The notes beneath the pieces were generated by a model. That model was not told the DNA's origin, did not search any database, and saw only the letters and a list, made by a program, of their open reading frames with translations. A stretch of DNA of 64,000 nt from Pseudomonadaceae bacterium SI-3. Its GTDB lineage: Bacteria; Pseudomonadota; Gammaproteobacteria; Pseudomonadales; Pseudomonadaceae. The DNA lies in contig CP026511.1 in NCBI GenBank assembly GCA_004010935.1, positions 372,001 through 436,000 on the forward strand. Direction: 5' to 3'. The translations under genes and the position numbers were made by a program. Below, piece after piece: positions 8,831-16,947 of the stretch (positions are counted from its first letter, which is position 1; each line of letters starts with the position of its first letter).

Positions 8831-9226
8831 TCAGGCTGTGCCGAGCTCGGTACGATCACTGCCATCTTCGGCCAGTAACTGCCCGAGCGGAGTACGGTCG
8901 AAACCGTCATCGGCGACTTGATCGGCTTGAGGTGTCAGGTCAAATCCATCTTCTGCGAATTGCTCCGCTTGCCGCGTAGAGTCAAAACCGTCCTCAGCGA
9001 TCTGCTCGCTGATGGGAGTGTGATCGAATCCGTCTTCAGCAATTTGCTCGCTCAATGGCGTGCGATCGAAACCGTTTTCAGAAAGGGTGCTGTCAGTTGA
9101 TAACTGCTTTTGGACGGTTGAGGTGCTTTGCGCTTCCCCCAGAATTGGTTGCGGATGGCTTGGCGGGATCGCAAAGGCAGTCGAAGCAACGCTGGCCAGG
9201 ATGGCAGCTGCTAATAGCTTTTTCAT
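8831..9226 (-). CDS. Small exported protein made of six tandem 14-residue repeats
   Basis: 131 residues. ATG 9226 begins a clear signal peptide (MKKLLAAAILASVASTAFA, cleavage before IPP). After a short Gln/Ser/Thr-rich spacer the rest is a tandem array with consensus EDGFDrTPlsEQiA: SENGFDRTPLSEQIA, EDGFDHTPISEQIA, EDGFDSTRQAEQFA, EDGFDLTPQADQVA, DDGFDRTPLGQLLA and a shortened EDGSDRTELG. It is very acidic, has no cysteine after the signal and is probably periplasmic or secreted. I do not recognise a named family; repeats of this general kind (A-E-x-G-x-D-R) occur in unnamed Pseudomonas exported proteins. It is monocistronic with its own terminator. Confidence 0.8.
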   Translation of the reverse strand: MKKLLAAAILASVASTAFAIPPSHPQPILGEAQSTSTVQKQLSTDSTLSENGFDRTPLSEQIAEDGFDHTPISEQIAEDGFDSTRQAEQFAEDGFDLTPQADQVADDGFDRTPLGQLLAEDGSDRTELGTA

Positions 9227-9407
9227 GAGTGTGTCCTCGGTATCGGTGGGTACGGGACACATGCTACGGGCGAGGGCCAGTTGAACAAACGCGAGCGTAT
9301 CAATAGTACAAATCGACAAGTGTGATACTAAGCGTCGCTGCCGCTAATTGATTAATTCAGCCAATTATTTAATTCAATTAAATCGATAGTTGATCAGCTG
9401 ACCGTAG

Positions 9408-10061
9408 TTATCGGGCGGTTTCGCCTTGTACAGCCGTTAGGCTTTGCCGAGGTTTACCGATCGCGGCCATGCTGCGGTCGTGTAGATGCACCAGCAGTGT
9501 CATGGCGGTCAGGCTGCCAAGCAACGCGCAGAACATGTCGGCCTGCGTGTCCCACTGATCGCCTTGCATGCCCAGAAAGGCTTTGGCGCCCTGGCCAAGG
9601 GAAAGGGCCGCCGCCCACTCGACCAGCTCGTAAACAGCGCTGAGCATCATCGCCATGCTTACGCAGACAAATGGCAACAGGTGTTTGCCATGAACCCGCT
9701 CGTTACGCACCAGCAGTTCCCGCGCGATCAGCGCAGGCACAACGCCCTGGAAAAAATGGCCAAGCCGGTCGTAAGGGTTACGGCTGAGGTCCAGCCAGTC
9801 CTGCAGCCAGAAGCCGACCGGGACACGGGGGAAGGTGTAATGGCCGCCCGCAACCAGCCCCAGGGCCTGGACAGCCAGCAACAAGTACAGCAGCGAAGAG
9901 AGCGGAAATCGTCTATGGGTGTAAGCCAATGCCGGCAGCAGGATGACCACCGGAAGGACTTCCATCAGCCAGGTGGTACGGTCGTGCGGGTTGATGGCGG
10001 AGGCCAGCAAGGCCAGTACAACGAGGCAAACCAGGGTCTTGAGCAACAGCGGTCGGTGCAT
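9408..10061 (-). CDS. YjdF-like (DUF2238) inner-membrane protein
   Basis: 217 residues with about six membrane helices. Conserved features of the DUF2238/YjdF family are visible: YDRLGHFFQGVVPALIARELL in the middle, SAVYELVEWAAALSLG after it, and QGDQWDTQADMFCALLGSLTAMTLL near the end. The family has no established biochemical role; the conserved charged and aromatic residues inside helices suggest transport or sensing. The gene reads on the minus strand, separate from neighbours; an AT-rich stretch of about 70 bp follows its stop. Confidence 0.83.
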   Translation of the reverse strand: MHRPLLLKTLVCLVVLALLASAINPHDRTTWLMEVLPVVILLPALAYTHRRFPLSSLLYLLLAVQALGLVAGGHYTFPRVPVGFWLQDWLDLSRNPYDRLGHFFQGVVPALIARELLVRNERVHGKHLLPFVCVSMAMMLSAVYELVEWAAALSLGQGAKAFLGMQGDQWDTQADMFCALLGSLTAMTLLVHLHDRSMAAIGKPRQSLTAVQGETAR

Positions 10062-10167
10062 TCAACCTGCCTTTTTCGGAATCGGGCGCATGTGCAATGG
10101 ACCACGAAACCGGGGCGATGACTGCTGCGAAAGCGCGAAACGCTCCCGTTCTGGCCGCTCGCGGCCG

Positions 10168-10611
10168 TCAGGGCAGGGCTTTTTCGGCGTAGGTGCGGGT
10201 CGCCAGTCCGAGCTGGGAACGGAAGCTTTCCATGTCGAACATGGTGCAGATCTCGCGGATCTGCTGCCCCGGCGTCAGGGTCCAGAAGGCCATCGCTGCA
10301 ATGCTCAAGACCTTGTCGCTGGGTGGGTAGCCGAGCGCGGGTGTTTCGATGGTGCCAATCAGGGTGCTCCAGGTGACGACCTTGTCGCCCTCGGTAACGC
10401 ATTCCTCGACCACCACTTCGAGATCGGGCATGGCAGTACGGATCTGGGTCACCATCGCGGCGAACTCAGGGCTGGCCATCGGATGGCCGACGAAGGAGCT
10501 CTTGTAGAGAAAGTCTTTGCTGTGCAGCTTCTCGGCAAGGGCCAGGTGTCCGCGGTTCCAGCTCAGATCGATGTGCTGGCGGACCAGCCGTTTGTTGTCG
10601 TCCAGTGACAT
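10168..10611 (-). CDS. SnoaL-like / ester cyclase family protein
   Basis: 147 residues with the NTF2-like SnoaL pattern: NKRLVRQHIDLSWNRGHLALAEKLHSKDF at the N-terminus, GHPMASPEFAAMVTQIRTAMPDLEVVVEECVTEGDKVVTW in the middle, and a C-terminal half with FWTLTPGQQIREICTMFDMESFRSQLG. Such proteins are small cytosolic alpha+beta barrels; some are polyketide cyclases or hydratases, and many, as probably here, have no known substrate. ATG 10611 (MSLDD) is preferred over an in-frame start at 10659 because the extra 16 residues look unlike the family. Confidence 0.78.
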   Translation of the reverse strand: MSLDDNKRLVRQHIDLSWNRGHLALAEKLHSKDFLYKSSFVGHPMASPEFAAMVTQIRTAMPDLEVVVEECVTEGDKVVTWSTLIGTIETPALGYPPSDKVLSIAAMAFWTLTPGQQIREICTMFDMESFRSQLGLATRTYAEKALP

Positions 10612-10696
10612 TTGTCGCGTCCGGTAAGTGGCGGGACTACGAACTGTAGCAGCCGCCACCCGGAACAGGCATCAATCGACAGATCCCTTCGTCGGC

Positions 10697-12094
10697 TCAA
10701 TCCACCGGCAGGCGCAACCGAAACGCAGCGCCGCCAAGCATGGAATCGTCGAGCCTGAGCTCGCCGCCGTAGCTGTCGATGATGTCCTTCACCACTGCCA
10801 GGCCAATGCCTTGGCCGGGGTGCTGGGCATCCAGCCGTTCACCACGACGCAGGATCCGGGCGCGCTGGTTAACCGGCACGCCGGGCCCGTCATCTTCGAT
10901 GCTCAGGGTCAGGTATTCGTCGCCCTGCTGCAGGCTGATGCGCACCTGATGGAGGCAGAGTCGGTAGGCGTTCTCCAGCAGGTTGCCGAGCAGTTCCATC
11001 AGCGCACCCTGCTCCAGCGGCAGGGTGGCCTTTGCTGGAACCTGCAGCTCGACCTGCACGCGCTTGTCCTGGTAGACCTTGTCCAGTGTGCTGCACAGGC
11101 GCACCAGCAGCGGCTGCAGCGCTACCCGGTGGCGCACCAGGCCGCTCTGACCAAGGCTTGCCCGCTGCAGCTGGTAGCCGATCTGCTGGCTCATGCGCTC
11201 GATCTGCGCGCGCATCACGCGGGACTGTTCGCGGTTGTCCGGCTGCGTACTGATCGCCTCGCCGACGCTCTGCAGCACCGTCAATGGCGTCTTAAGGCTG
11301 TGGGCCAGGTCGCCCAGCGAGTTGCGGTACTGCTCGCGCTGGCGTCGCTCGCCGTCGAGCAAGCGGTTCAGCGAGCGGGTCAGGCGCAACAGTTCGCGGG
11401 GGTGTCGATCGCTGAGCCGATCCAGCCGCCCCGCCTCGACCTGATCCAGCTCGAGGCTTAGTCGTTTGAGCGAGCGAAAGCCCCAGGTCAGGCCCAGCCA
11501 AAGCAACGTCAGCAGCACCAGCAATCCGCCACCGAGCCAGAGATACAGCTGTTGCCGGAATTCCTCGAACAGGCTGCGGTATTCACTGGTGGGTTGCATG
11601 GTGACGAAGCTGAACGCCTGACGCTGATCGGTGTTCAGCCGCAGCTCCACGTCGTAGACGAAGTACTCGGCGCCATCGGCATCGCGGATCCGCTGGAATT
11701 CGGTGACATCGCCCTGCAGGCGCGGCTGATAGTCGATGGATTCGTCTTCGGCCGACCGTGACTGCCAGAGCCGTTTGCCTTGCGGGTCGTAGATGTAGCC
11801 CAGCAGCTTCGCATCGGGCAGATCGAATTCTTCATCGGGCAACCGCGCCGGCATCACCAATCGGCCCTGTTCGATGCGCGATGCGGTGATCAGTGTATTG
11901 GCATCGGCGGCCAGGCGTTCTTCGATGACCCGCTCGAAGGCGAGGCTGAACGCAGCCTGCAGCACCGGCAGCAGGGCAAGCATGAACAGAACGGCGAGGC
12001 AGGTGGCGCCCAGCATCAGGCGCAGGCGCAGCGACAGGGTGCCGTTGCGTGCGGCCCGAGCCAGCACGCGCCAGCGGCGCCAATTGAGGCTCAT
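10697..12094 (-). CDS. phoQ: Sensor histidine kinase PhoQ
   Basis: 465 residues. Two membrane helices (about 25-50 and 185-205) flank an acidic periplasmic sensor (about 51-183), followed by HAMP, a dimerisation domain with the phosphoacceptor His265 in GDLAHSLKTPLTVLQ, and a HATPase domain with NLLENAYRL, EDDGPGV and GQGIGLAVVKDI. It overlaps phoP by 4 bp and lies in the oprH-phoP-phoQ order known from Pseudomonas. Family knowledge: PhoQ senses low Mg2+ and, in Pseudomonas, influences polymyxin and aminoglycoside resistance. The acidic DEEFDLPDAK and SAEDESIDYQ stretches fit a divalent-cation-binding sensor. Confidence 0.9.
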   Translation of the reverse strand: MSLNWRRWRVLARAARNGTLSLRLRLMLGATCLAVLFMLALLPVLQAAFSLAFERVIEERLAADANTLITASRIEQGRLVMPARLPDEEFDLPDAKLLGYIYDPQGKRLWQSRSAEDESIDYQPRLQGDVTEFQRIRDADGAEYFVYDVELRLNTDQRQAFSFVTMQPTSEYRSLFEEFRQQLYLWLGGGLLVLLTLLWLGLTWGFRSLKRLSLELDQVEAGRLDRLSDRHPRELLRLTRSLNRLLDGERRQREQYRNSLGDLAHSLKTPLTVLQSVGEAISTQPDNREQSRVMRAQIERMSQQIGYQLQRASLGQSGLVRHRVALQPLLVRLCSTLDKVYQDKRVQVELQVPAKATLPLEQGALMELLGNLLENAYRLCLHQVRISLQQGDEYLTLSIEDDGPGVPVNQRARILRRGERLDAQHPGQGIGLAVVKDIIDSYGGELRLDDSMLGGAAFRLRLPVD

Positions 12095-12768
12095 CGGCAG
12101 CGCTCGGTGAACAGATAACCCAGGCCGCGAACGGTATCGATGGGTTTAAGTCCGCCGTGGGCTTCCAGCTTGCGCCGCAGCCGGCCGACCAGCACCTCGA
12201 TGACGTTGGCGTCGCGTTCGTTGTCGTCCGGGTAGAGCTGCTCCATCAGGCGTTCCTTGGCGACCACCTGCTGCTGGTGACGCATCAGATATTCCAGAAT
12301 GCGATATTCAAAGGCGGTCAGCGGCAGGGGCTCGTCATCCACCAGTGCCTGTTTGCGGTTGAGGTCAAGCTTGAGCGGGCCGGCTTCGATGCTCGCCTGG
12401 GTGAAGCCGGACGAGCGTCGCAGCAACGCGTTGAGCCGTGCCTCCAGCTCCTCGAACTGGAAGGGTTTGACCACGTAGTCGTCGGCACCGGCGGCCAATC
12501 CTTCGACCTTGTCCTGCCAGTTACCGCGCGCCGTGAGGATGAGGATGGGAAAGCGCTCGCCATTGCTGCGCAGCTGGCGAATCAGATCCAGGCCGGAGAT
12601 GCCCGGCAGGCCGAGATCGACCACGGCCAGGTCATGATTGAATTCGCGTGTCTGGTAAAGCGCCTCTTCGGCATTCGCCACCGCATCGACCACATGCCCG
12701 CTTTCGCTCAGGCGAGTCAGCAGGTGGTGGCGCAGCAGCGCCTCGTCTTCCACCACCAGCACTTTCAT
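12091..12768 (-). CDS. phoP: Response regulator PhoP (OmpR family)
   Basis: 225 residues. Receiver domain about 1-115 with acidic pocket E7/D8, phosphoacceptor Asp51 in LAVVDLGLPGISG and Lys in DDYVVKPFQFEEL; winged-helix DNA-binding domain about 130-222 with LTAFEYRILEYLMRHQQQVVAKERLMEQLY and VIEVLVGRLRRKLEAHG. It is translated after oprH and overlaps phoQ (ATGA). Expected to activate oprH-phoP-phoQ through the direct-repeat array at 13500-13538. Confidence 0.93.
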   Translation of the reverse strand: MKVLVVEDEALLRHHLLTRLSESGHVVDAVANAEEALYQTREFNHDLAVVDLGLPGISGLDLIRQLRSNGERFPILILTARGNWQDKVEGLAAGADDYVVKPFQFEELEARLNALLRRSSGFTQASIEAGPLKLDLNRKQALVDDEPLPLTAFEYRILEYLMRHQQQVVAKERLMEQLYPDDNERDANVIEVLVGRLRRKLEAHGGLKPIDTVRGLGYLFTERCR

Positions 12769-12788
12769 GTGCGGCTCCTGTCATGCAA

Positions 12789-12811
12789 ACGGCCGGGACA
12801 GTCCCGGCCGT
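12789..12811 (-). terminator. Hairpin between oprH and phoP (likely partial terminator)
   Basis: A perfect 10-bp GC-rich stem ACGGCCGGGA/TCCCGGCCGT with a CAG loop starts 27 bp after the oprH stop. On the minus strand it is followed only by TTTGC, so read-through into phoP is likely. This would give more oprH than phoPQ transcript. Confidence 0.6.
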
Positions 12812-12837
12812 GTTCCTGTTGATGCAAGCGCGCCTGC

Positions 12838-13443
12838 TTAGAACTTGTAGTTCACGCCCAGGTAGGCCTGCTTGCTGCTATGCAGGTCGATCGAACCGAC
12901 CTTGCCAACGCCGCGCTCGGCCACTTCGGTACCGGCGTTGCTACGCAGATAACGGTAACCCGCTTCGATCGACGTGTTCTTGCCGACGTCTTGCAGCACA
13001 CCAGCCTGCAGACCCACCAGATAACCGATGTCACTGTCGCGGCGGTAACCGCTGGACTCATTCTCGAGCTTGGTCAGACCGGCACTGGCGCCACCGAACA
13101 GGCGGGTGGTGTCGCCGACCGGGAGGAACATGTCGTAGCTGCCGAACAGGTTCTGCTGACGCAGCTTGAGCGAGCTACCGTAGTCGTCGGATACGTTTTC
13201 GTAGGTGGCATAGTAGCGTGCCTCGTCGGTCATCTGACCGGCGCGGATGCCCCAGGTGCCGCTGTTCTTGACGGTGTCGTCGAAACGGTTCGCGCCCGGC
13301 ATGTTCTGCTTCAGGGGGCTGGAACGGTCGATGTTGACGGTGCTTTTGCCCCAGGTGAGGCCAGCGAAGTTGTCGGCGGCTTGGGCGCCGAGGGTGAAGA
13401 CGCTGAGAGTGGTGGCGATGGCCAGGGTATGCAACTTATTCAT
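12838..13443 (-). CDS. oprH: Outer-membrane protein OprH
   Basis: 201 residues. Signal peptide about 1-22 (ending AQAA) followed by an eight-stranded beta-barrel protein that closely resembles P. aeruginosa OprH: DNFAGLTWGKS at the mature start, NSGTWGIRAGQ, RYYATYENVSD, LRQQNLFGSYDMFLPVGD, EAGYRYLRSNA, SLDLHSSKQ-type end (here SIDLHSSKQAYLGVNYKF) with a C-terminal Phe. OprH binds lipopolysaccharide and stabilises the outer membrane when Mg2+ is low. GGAG stands 8 bases before the ATG. First gene of the oprH-phoP-phoQ operon. Confidence 0.94.
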   Translation of the reverse strand: MNKLHTLAIATTLSVFTLGAQAADNFAGLTWGKSTVNIDRSSPLKQNMPGANRFDDTVKNSGTWGIRAGQMTDEARYYATYENVSDDYGSSLKLRQQNLFGSYDMFLPVGDTTRLFGGASAGLTKLENESSGYRRDSDIGYLVGLQAGVLQDVGKNTSIEAGYRYLRSNAGTEVAERGVGKVGSIDLHSSKQAYLGVNYKF

Positions 13444-13499
13444 GTGTCGCTCCTTTGCAGGCGTGGAAAAATTTACGTCTCCATCGTGCCTGCGGGACG

Positions 13500-13538
13500 C
13501 TGAACAGCGCCTGAACCCTGGCTGAACCTGAGCTGAAC
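13500..13538 (-). promoter_or_regulatory. Four-copy GTTCAG direct-repeat array, likely PhoP-binding region of oprH
   Basis: On the minus strand GTTCAG occurs four times with exactly 5 bases between copies (plus-strand CTGAAC at 13500, 13511, 13522 and 13533), an 11-bp period. The unit and spacing fit the PhoP box of enterics, two (T/G)GTTTA copies 5 bases apart. The array ends 57 bp before the oprH ATG. A TAAATT that could be the -10 element lies at 13470-13475. PhoP binding is inferred. Confidence 0.72.
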
Positions 13539-13579
13539 GATCATGCAGCCAGCGCAGCCTGGGCTGCGCTGGTGGTCAG

Positions 13580-14590
13580 CTAGCGCCCGCGACGCCCTAG
13601 CAGGGCGACCAATGCGGCTGCCCCCACCGCCACGGCGGCAGTGGTCGCGACCGGATGCTGCGTGGCACGGGTGTACAGGCTGCGTGTCAGCACCATGCCC
13701 GGATAATCGCCACTGGCGCTGCCGTCACCCGCGCCGCCGACATCGCTGTCGTAGAGTGCGCCGCGTGGGTGTCGGTCTGGGCGGCCGCTCTTGATGGTGT
13801 CGTAGACAAAGGTGCGGTTGATCCAGTCGGCCAGGTGCGGCGCGTTCTGCGCGAGTCGCGAGAGCAACTTGGCATTGCCGATGTAAACGTCGCGCTGCGG
13901 GTGCTCGGCGGCATGCAGAATCGCCCGCGCGACCACTTCGGGGGCGTAGACCGGCGGCGGAAACACCGGCGCGCTGGGCAGGTAATTCTTCGAGTGATCC
14001 ATGAACTGGGTGTCGGTCGAGGAGGGGCGTACCAGGGTTACCGATACCGGCGTGTGCGACTTTTGCAGCTCGACGCGCAGCACGTCGGTCATCGCCTTGA
14101 TCGCATGCTTGCTGGCGCTGTAGCTGCTGTGAAAGGGCAGGGCATTTGCCGATTCGACACTGCCGATGTTGATCAGAGCACCGCCTTTGTCGCGCAGATG
14201 CTTAACGGCGATGGACGAACCGTAGTGAGTGCCCCAGAAGTTGGTCTGCATCACTTGATAATGGTCTTCGTCGCTGACCTCATCGAAGCGTCCCCATACC
14301 GAGCTGCCGGCATTGTTGATCCAGGTGTCAAAGCCACCGAAGCGGGCGACGGTCTCGCTGGCGACGCGTTCCAGCTGCGCGCGCTGGCCGACATCGGCCA
14401 TGACGTGAAGGACCCGGTCACCCGCGTTCAGGTCACGCTCGATGTCGAGCAGGGCTTCTTCGTTACGGGCCACCAGTACCACGCGTGCGCCTCTTTCGAT
14501 GGCGAGGCGGGCAGTCGCCAGGCCGATCCCGCTCGAAGCACCGGTGATAACGATGACCTGCTCTTGCAAGGGTTTGAGAGAAATGCGCAT
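13580..14590 (-). CDS. Short-chain dehydrogenase/reductase with C-terminal hydrophobic tail
   Basis: 336 residues. Classical SDR fold: cofactor motif TGASSGIG (17-24), NNAG (92-95), catalytic Ser144, Tyr157 and Lys161 in SVESANALPFHSSYSASKHA. After the catalytic domain (to about 250) comes a region seen in SDRs related to YkvO/DltE-like oxidoreductases (PPPVYAPEVVARAILHAAEHPQRDVYIG), then a basic linker and a last hydrophobic segment ATTAAVAVGAAALVALLGRRGR that may anchor it to the membrane. ATG 14590 is preceded by AGGAG at a good distance. The substrate is unknown. Confidence 0.88.
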   Translation of the reverse strand: MRISLKPLQEQVIVITGASSGIGLATARLAIERGARVVLVARNEEALLDIERDLNAGDRVLHVMADVGQRAQLERVASETVARFGGFDTWINNAGSSVWGRFDEVSDEDHYQVMQTNFWGTHYGSSIAVKHLRDKGGALINIGSVESANALPFHSSYSASKHAIKAMTDVLRVELQKSHTPVSVTLVRPSSTDTQFMDHSKNYLPSAPVFPPPVYAPEVVARAILHAAEHPQRDVYIGNAKLLSRLAQNAPHLADWINRTFVYDTIKSGRPDRHPRGALYDSDVGGAGDGSASGDYPGMVLTRSLYTRATQHPVATTAAVAVGAAALVALLGRRGR

Positions 14591-14943
14591 CGGGATCTCC
14601 TCGGATAGCGGCGATGTGGATTGGCTCGGTAGAAGCCGTGGCCGCGCTTCCGGTTCCGGGCAGGCGATGGATGGCAGCGGTTGATCGATCCTGGGCTGGG
14701 TGGTGCTGCTGGCGCTGCCGAGGTACAGCGGGCATGTTCTGACCGAATACATCACCATTCTTCAGCAGCCAGGAAGCGAGCAAATCACGCGCTGCATCAG
14801 TAGCGGCAGCATTCTGGTCGACGGTTTGCTGACCCTGCTAGAGGTGGGCCATGGTGTGCGCGATATCGAACCTGACGTATCACTACGTCGAGCTGAAGGG
14901 GGTTGAGGTGGGGTGCCGGCTTGCACGCAGCCAGCCAAGACCG
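14591..14943. other. Intergenic stretch without a convincing gene
   Basis: 353 bp between the SDR gene and the curli chaperone gene, both read leftwards. The right part follows csgC; the left part must hold the SDR promoter. A 68-codon plus-strand frame at 14700-14906 has no ribosome-binding site, signal or recognisable composition, so I do not call it. No terminator hairpin with a T run is visible. Confidence 0.6.
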
Positions 14944-15369
14944 CTATCGCCGGTTTGAATCAACCTTGACGAATAGATGATCCGCTGCAGCAGGCGTGGA
15001 ATCTGGCGCCGAGGGCGCCGAATCGGTGGGTTGGCTTGCGGGGTAGGTCTGGTGCAGAGGCACTTGCTGCTGGCCATCAACGGACCAGGTGACCGTCGCC
15101 TCGATCTGGCTGTCAGGTGCGATACCGAGTCGGTTGTTCAGCGGACACTGCGTTTCAGGCCCGCTGGTCAACTCGCCCGATTGGCGGCTGCGGCTGGTAC
15201 CGGCGTGGCCCTTGGAACGCACTTCCAGCTGGTAGCTAAGCCGGTGGGGTTCGGCACTGCTGAAGCACAACCGCACATTCAACCGGTCGGCTTCGGGCTG
15301 CAGCTCCAGGCGAGCATCAACCGGACCGGCGGAGGCGAGCAGCATGGCGGCGAGGGTCGCGGTGAGCAT
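14944..15369 (-). CDS. Curli amyloid chaperone, CsgC/CsgH-like
   Basis: 141 residues. Signal peptide about 1-19 (MLTATLAAMLLASAGPVDA), then a beta-sandwich-like domain with LNVRLCFSSAEPHRLSYQLEVRSKG, the TSRSRQSGELTSG stretch typical of CsgC/CsgH proteins, and QIEATVTWSVDG. The last 40 residues are Pro/Ser/Ala-rich and probably disordered. CsgC and CsgH are periplasmic proteins that stop curlin from forming amyloid before export. It is the last gene of the curli set, 21 bp after csgA, which supports the call; a choice between CsgC and CsgH needs a profile search. Confidence 0.72.
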   Translation of the reverse strand: MLTATLAAMLLASAGPVDARLELQPEADRLNVRLCFSSAEPHRLSYQLEVRSKGHAGTSRSRQSGELTSGPETQCPLNNRLGIAPDSQIEATVTWSVDGQQQVPLHQTYPASQPTDSAPSAPDSTPAAADHLFVKVDSNRR

Positions 15370-15390
15370 AGGGGATGGCCAAGGTCTGGA

Positions 15391-16317
15391 TCACTGTTGG
15401 GTAACGGTGGCCATGTTGCCGGTCCCCGTCTGCGAAATCACCGCGTTCATGAGTTCGGCGTTCTGAGTGATCGAGGCCTGGTTTGCCATGCCGACCTGGT
15501 TGATGCGGGCCTCGTTGTAGCCGGCTAGCTGGTTGATGGCGGCGATGTTGTCGTCGCCAGATTGCACCACGCTGGCTTGGTTGCCATCGAACCATTGCAC
15601 CAACTCGACGCTATTGGAGTTTCCTGTCGACGAGCCGCGAAAGCTGTTGTCCCGGCCGCTTTGCTCGACAGCCAGCAGGTTGTCATCACCCGCCTGGTTG
15701 AAGGCGAGCTCACCTCGCAGCCCGTACTGCTCGATCTGCGCAGCGTTCGAATTGCCGTTCTGGGCCAGCTGAATGTCGCCTCCATCGCCCTGATCGATGT
15801 TAGCCCTGTTCTCGTCGCCGACCTGATACACAGCTGTCCAATTGCCGTGGTAAATGCCGTCTTGGGTCATTATCAGCGAATTGCCGTTGCCAATCTGACG
15901 TGCCTCGGCCCGAGCGAATCCATTTTGAGTAGCCGAAATGGAATTGTTGTCGCCGATGCTGCTGATTTGCAGCTCATTGGTATACCAGTGCTGCTCGACC
16001 TCGGCGCGGTTGCCGGTGCCCTGCTGGTAGACGTTGGCGGTGGAGAAGCGGGTCTCATCGCCCTGATAGATGGAGGCGTCATTGCTGCCAATTTGCACAA
16101 TGCTGGCGACATTCTCTTCGGCGATCACGCCCTGAAAGATCGAACCGCTGTTCGCCGTACCGTTCTGGCGGATCGTGGCCTCGTTAAGCAGCCCGGTCTG
16201 ATCAACCGTGGCGTCGTTGTCATTGCCTGTCTGCACGAGTTTGGCGCTGTTGTCGGCATGGGCGCCAACGGCGACAGACAGCAAAGCGGCTGACGCGAGG
16301 AGATGCAGACTGCGCAT
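15391..16317 (-). CDS. csgA: Major curlin-like amyloid subunit
   Basis: 308 residues: signal peptide MRSLHLLASAALLSVAVGAHA, then at least ten imperfect curlin repeats of roughly 20 residues with the N-x-A-x-x-x-Q-x-G rhythm (for example QTGNDNDATVDQTGLLNEATIRQNGTANSG, QSGDDNIAAINQLAGYNEARINQVGMANQASITQNA). It is about twice the length of the E. coli CsgA, which has five repeats. Rich in Asn, Gln, Gly, Ile and Val; no cysteine. Ribosome site AAGGTAA before ATG. It should polymerise into extracellular curli-type fibres for biofilm and adhesion. Which of this gene and the next is the major subunit is inferred from length and order (csgB before csgA). Confidence 0.86.
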   Translation of the reverse strand: MRSLHLLASAALLSVAVGAHADNSAKLVQTGNDNDATVDQTGLLNEATIRQNGTANSGSIFQGVIAEENVASIVQIGSNDASIYQGDETRFSTANVYQQGTGNRAEVEQHWYTNELQISSIGDNNSISATQNGFARAEARQIGNGNSLIMTQDGIYHGNWTAVYQVGDENRANIDQGDGGDIQLAQNGNSNAAQIEQYGLRGELAFNQAGDDNLLAVEQSGRDNSFRGSSTGNSNSVELVQWFDGNQASVVQSGDDNIAAINQLAGYNEARINQVGMANQASITQNAELMNAVISQTGTGNMATVTQQ

Positions 16318-16331
16318 AGGGTTACCTTTTT

Positions 16332-16361
16332 ATTAGCGATGCTGGTGATTAGCGATGCTGG
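16332..16361. repeat. 16-bp-period tandem duplication across the csgB stop codon
   Basis: ATTAGCGATGCTGG occurs twice on the plus strand, at 16332-16345 and 16348-16361. On the coding strand the last codons and stop of csgB (CAG CAT CGC TAA) are repeated immediately after the stop, within the 31-bp csgB-csgA spacer. It looks like a replication-slippage duplication. Confidence 0.8.
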
Positions 16362-16831
16362 ACGATCTGGACGCGTTGGCCGCTGCCGTATTGGGTGACA
16401 CTGCTGCTCAAGCCGCTGCCGAGCTGTTCGATGCTGGCAGCGTTGTTCGAACCAATCTGAGCGATCGCGGCCTCGTTGTCGCTGCCGATCTGGCTGATGT
16501 CGGCCAGGTTGCCTTGGCCAATCTGCAGAATGGTGGCGATCTGGTTCTCGCCTTGCTGGAGGATGAAGGCCTGCTGGTCGCTGCCCTGCTGCATGATGTT
16601 CGCCAGCTGAGCCGTGCCGGTCTGGCTTACGTCAGCCAGGTTTTCGCTGCCTGTTTGCAGCACTCGCGCGACCTGCATGTCGGGCAATTGCAACGCCGCC
16701 GACTGGTTAGCGAGGCTCAATGAGCCTCCCGCAAGGTCTCCGTTGTCCATCAGATCGGCTGCATGAACCGCGTGACCGGTGAGCAGAAGGGCGGCGAACA
16801 AGCCGCGGCGGAATAGGGCTAGACAATCCAT
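16349..16831 (-). CDS. csgB: Minor curlin / nucleator-like subunit
   Basis: 160 residues: signal peptide (MDCLALFRRGLFAALLLTGHAVHA), a short spacer, then five to six curlin repeats (QTGSENLADVSQTGTAQLANIMQQGSDQQAFILQQGENQIATILQIGQGNLADISQIGSDNEAAIAQIGSNNAASIEQLG). It ends GSGQRVQIVQHR, a basic tail as in CsgB, the surface nucleator of curli. ATG 16831 has AGGTG upstream; longer in-frame starts would place 40 basic residues before the signal and are rejected. Lies between csgE and csgA. Confidence 0.85.
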   Translation of the reverse strand: MDCLALFRRGLFAALLLTGHAVHAADLMDNGDLAGGSLSLANQSAALQLPDMQVARVLQTGSENLADVSQTGTAQLANIMQQGSDQQAFILQQGENQIATILQIGQGNLADISQIGSDNEAAIAQIGSNNAASIEQLGSGLSSSVTQYGSGQRVQIVQHR

Positions 16832-16947
16832 GCAGGCACCTCGGAATAGTGTTCGGATTCTTGACTGCAGGCGGGGCGCTGAACATCCATCGAACGGTGC
16901 AAAACAAGCGCTACGTGATGAACGGGGCGAATTAATCCTTTTGCGAC

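Noticed and set aside
8870..9080. CRISPR-like array of about 42-bp repeats
   Set aside because: The repeats are imperfect, have no spacers, and are explained by a coding frame of 14-residue units behind a signal peptide.
14700..14906. 68-codon plus-strand frame in the gap before the curli genes
   Set aside because: No ribosome site, no signal or domain, and no neighbours in the same direction.
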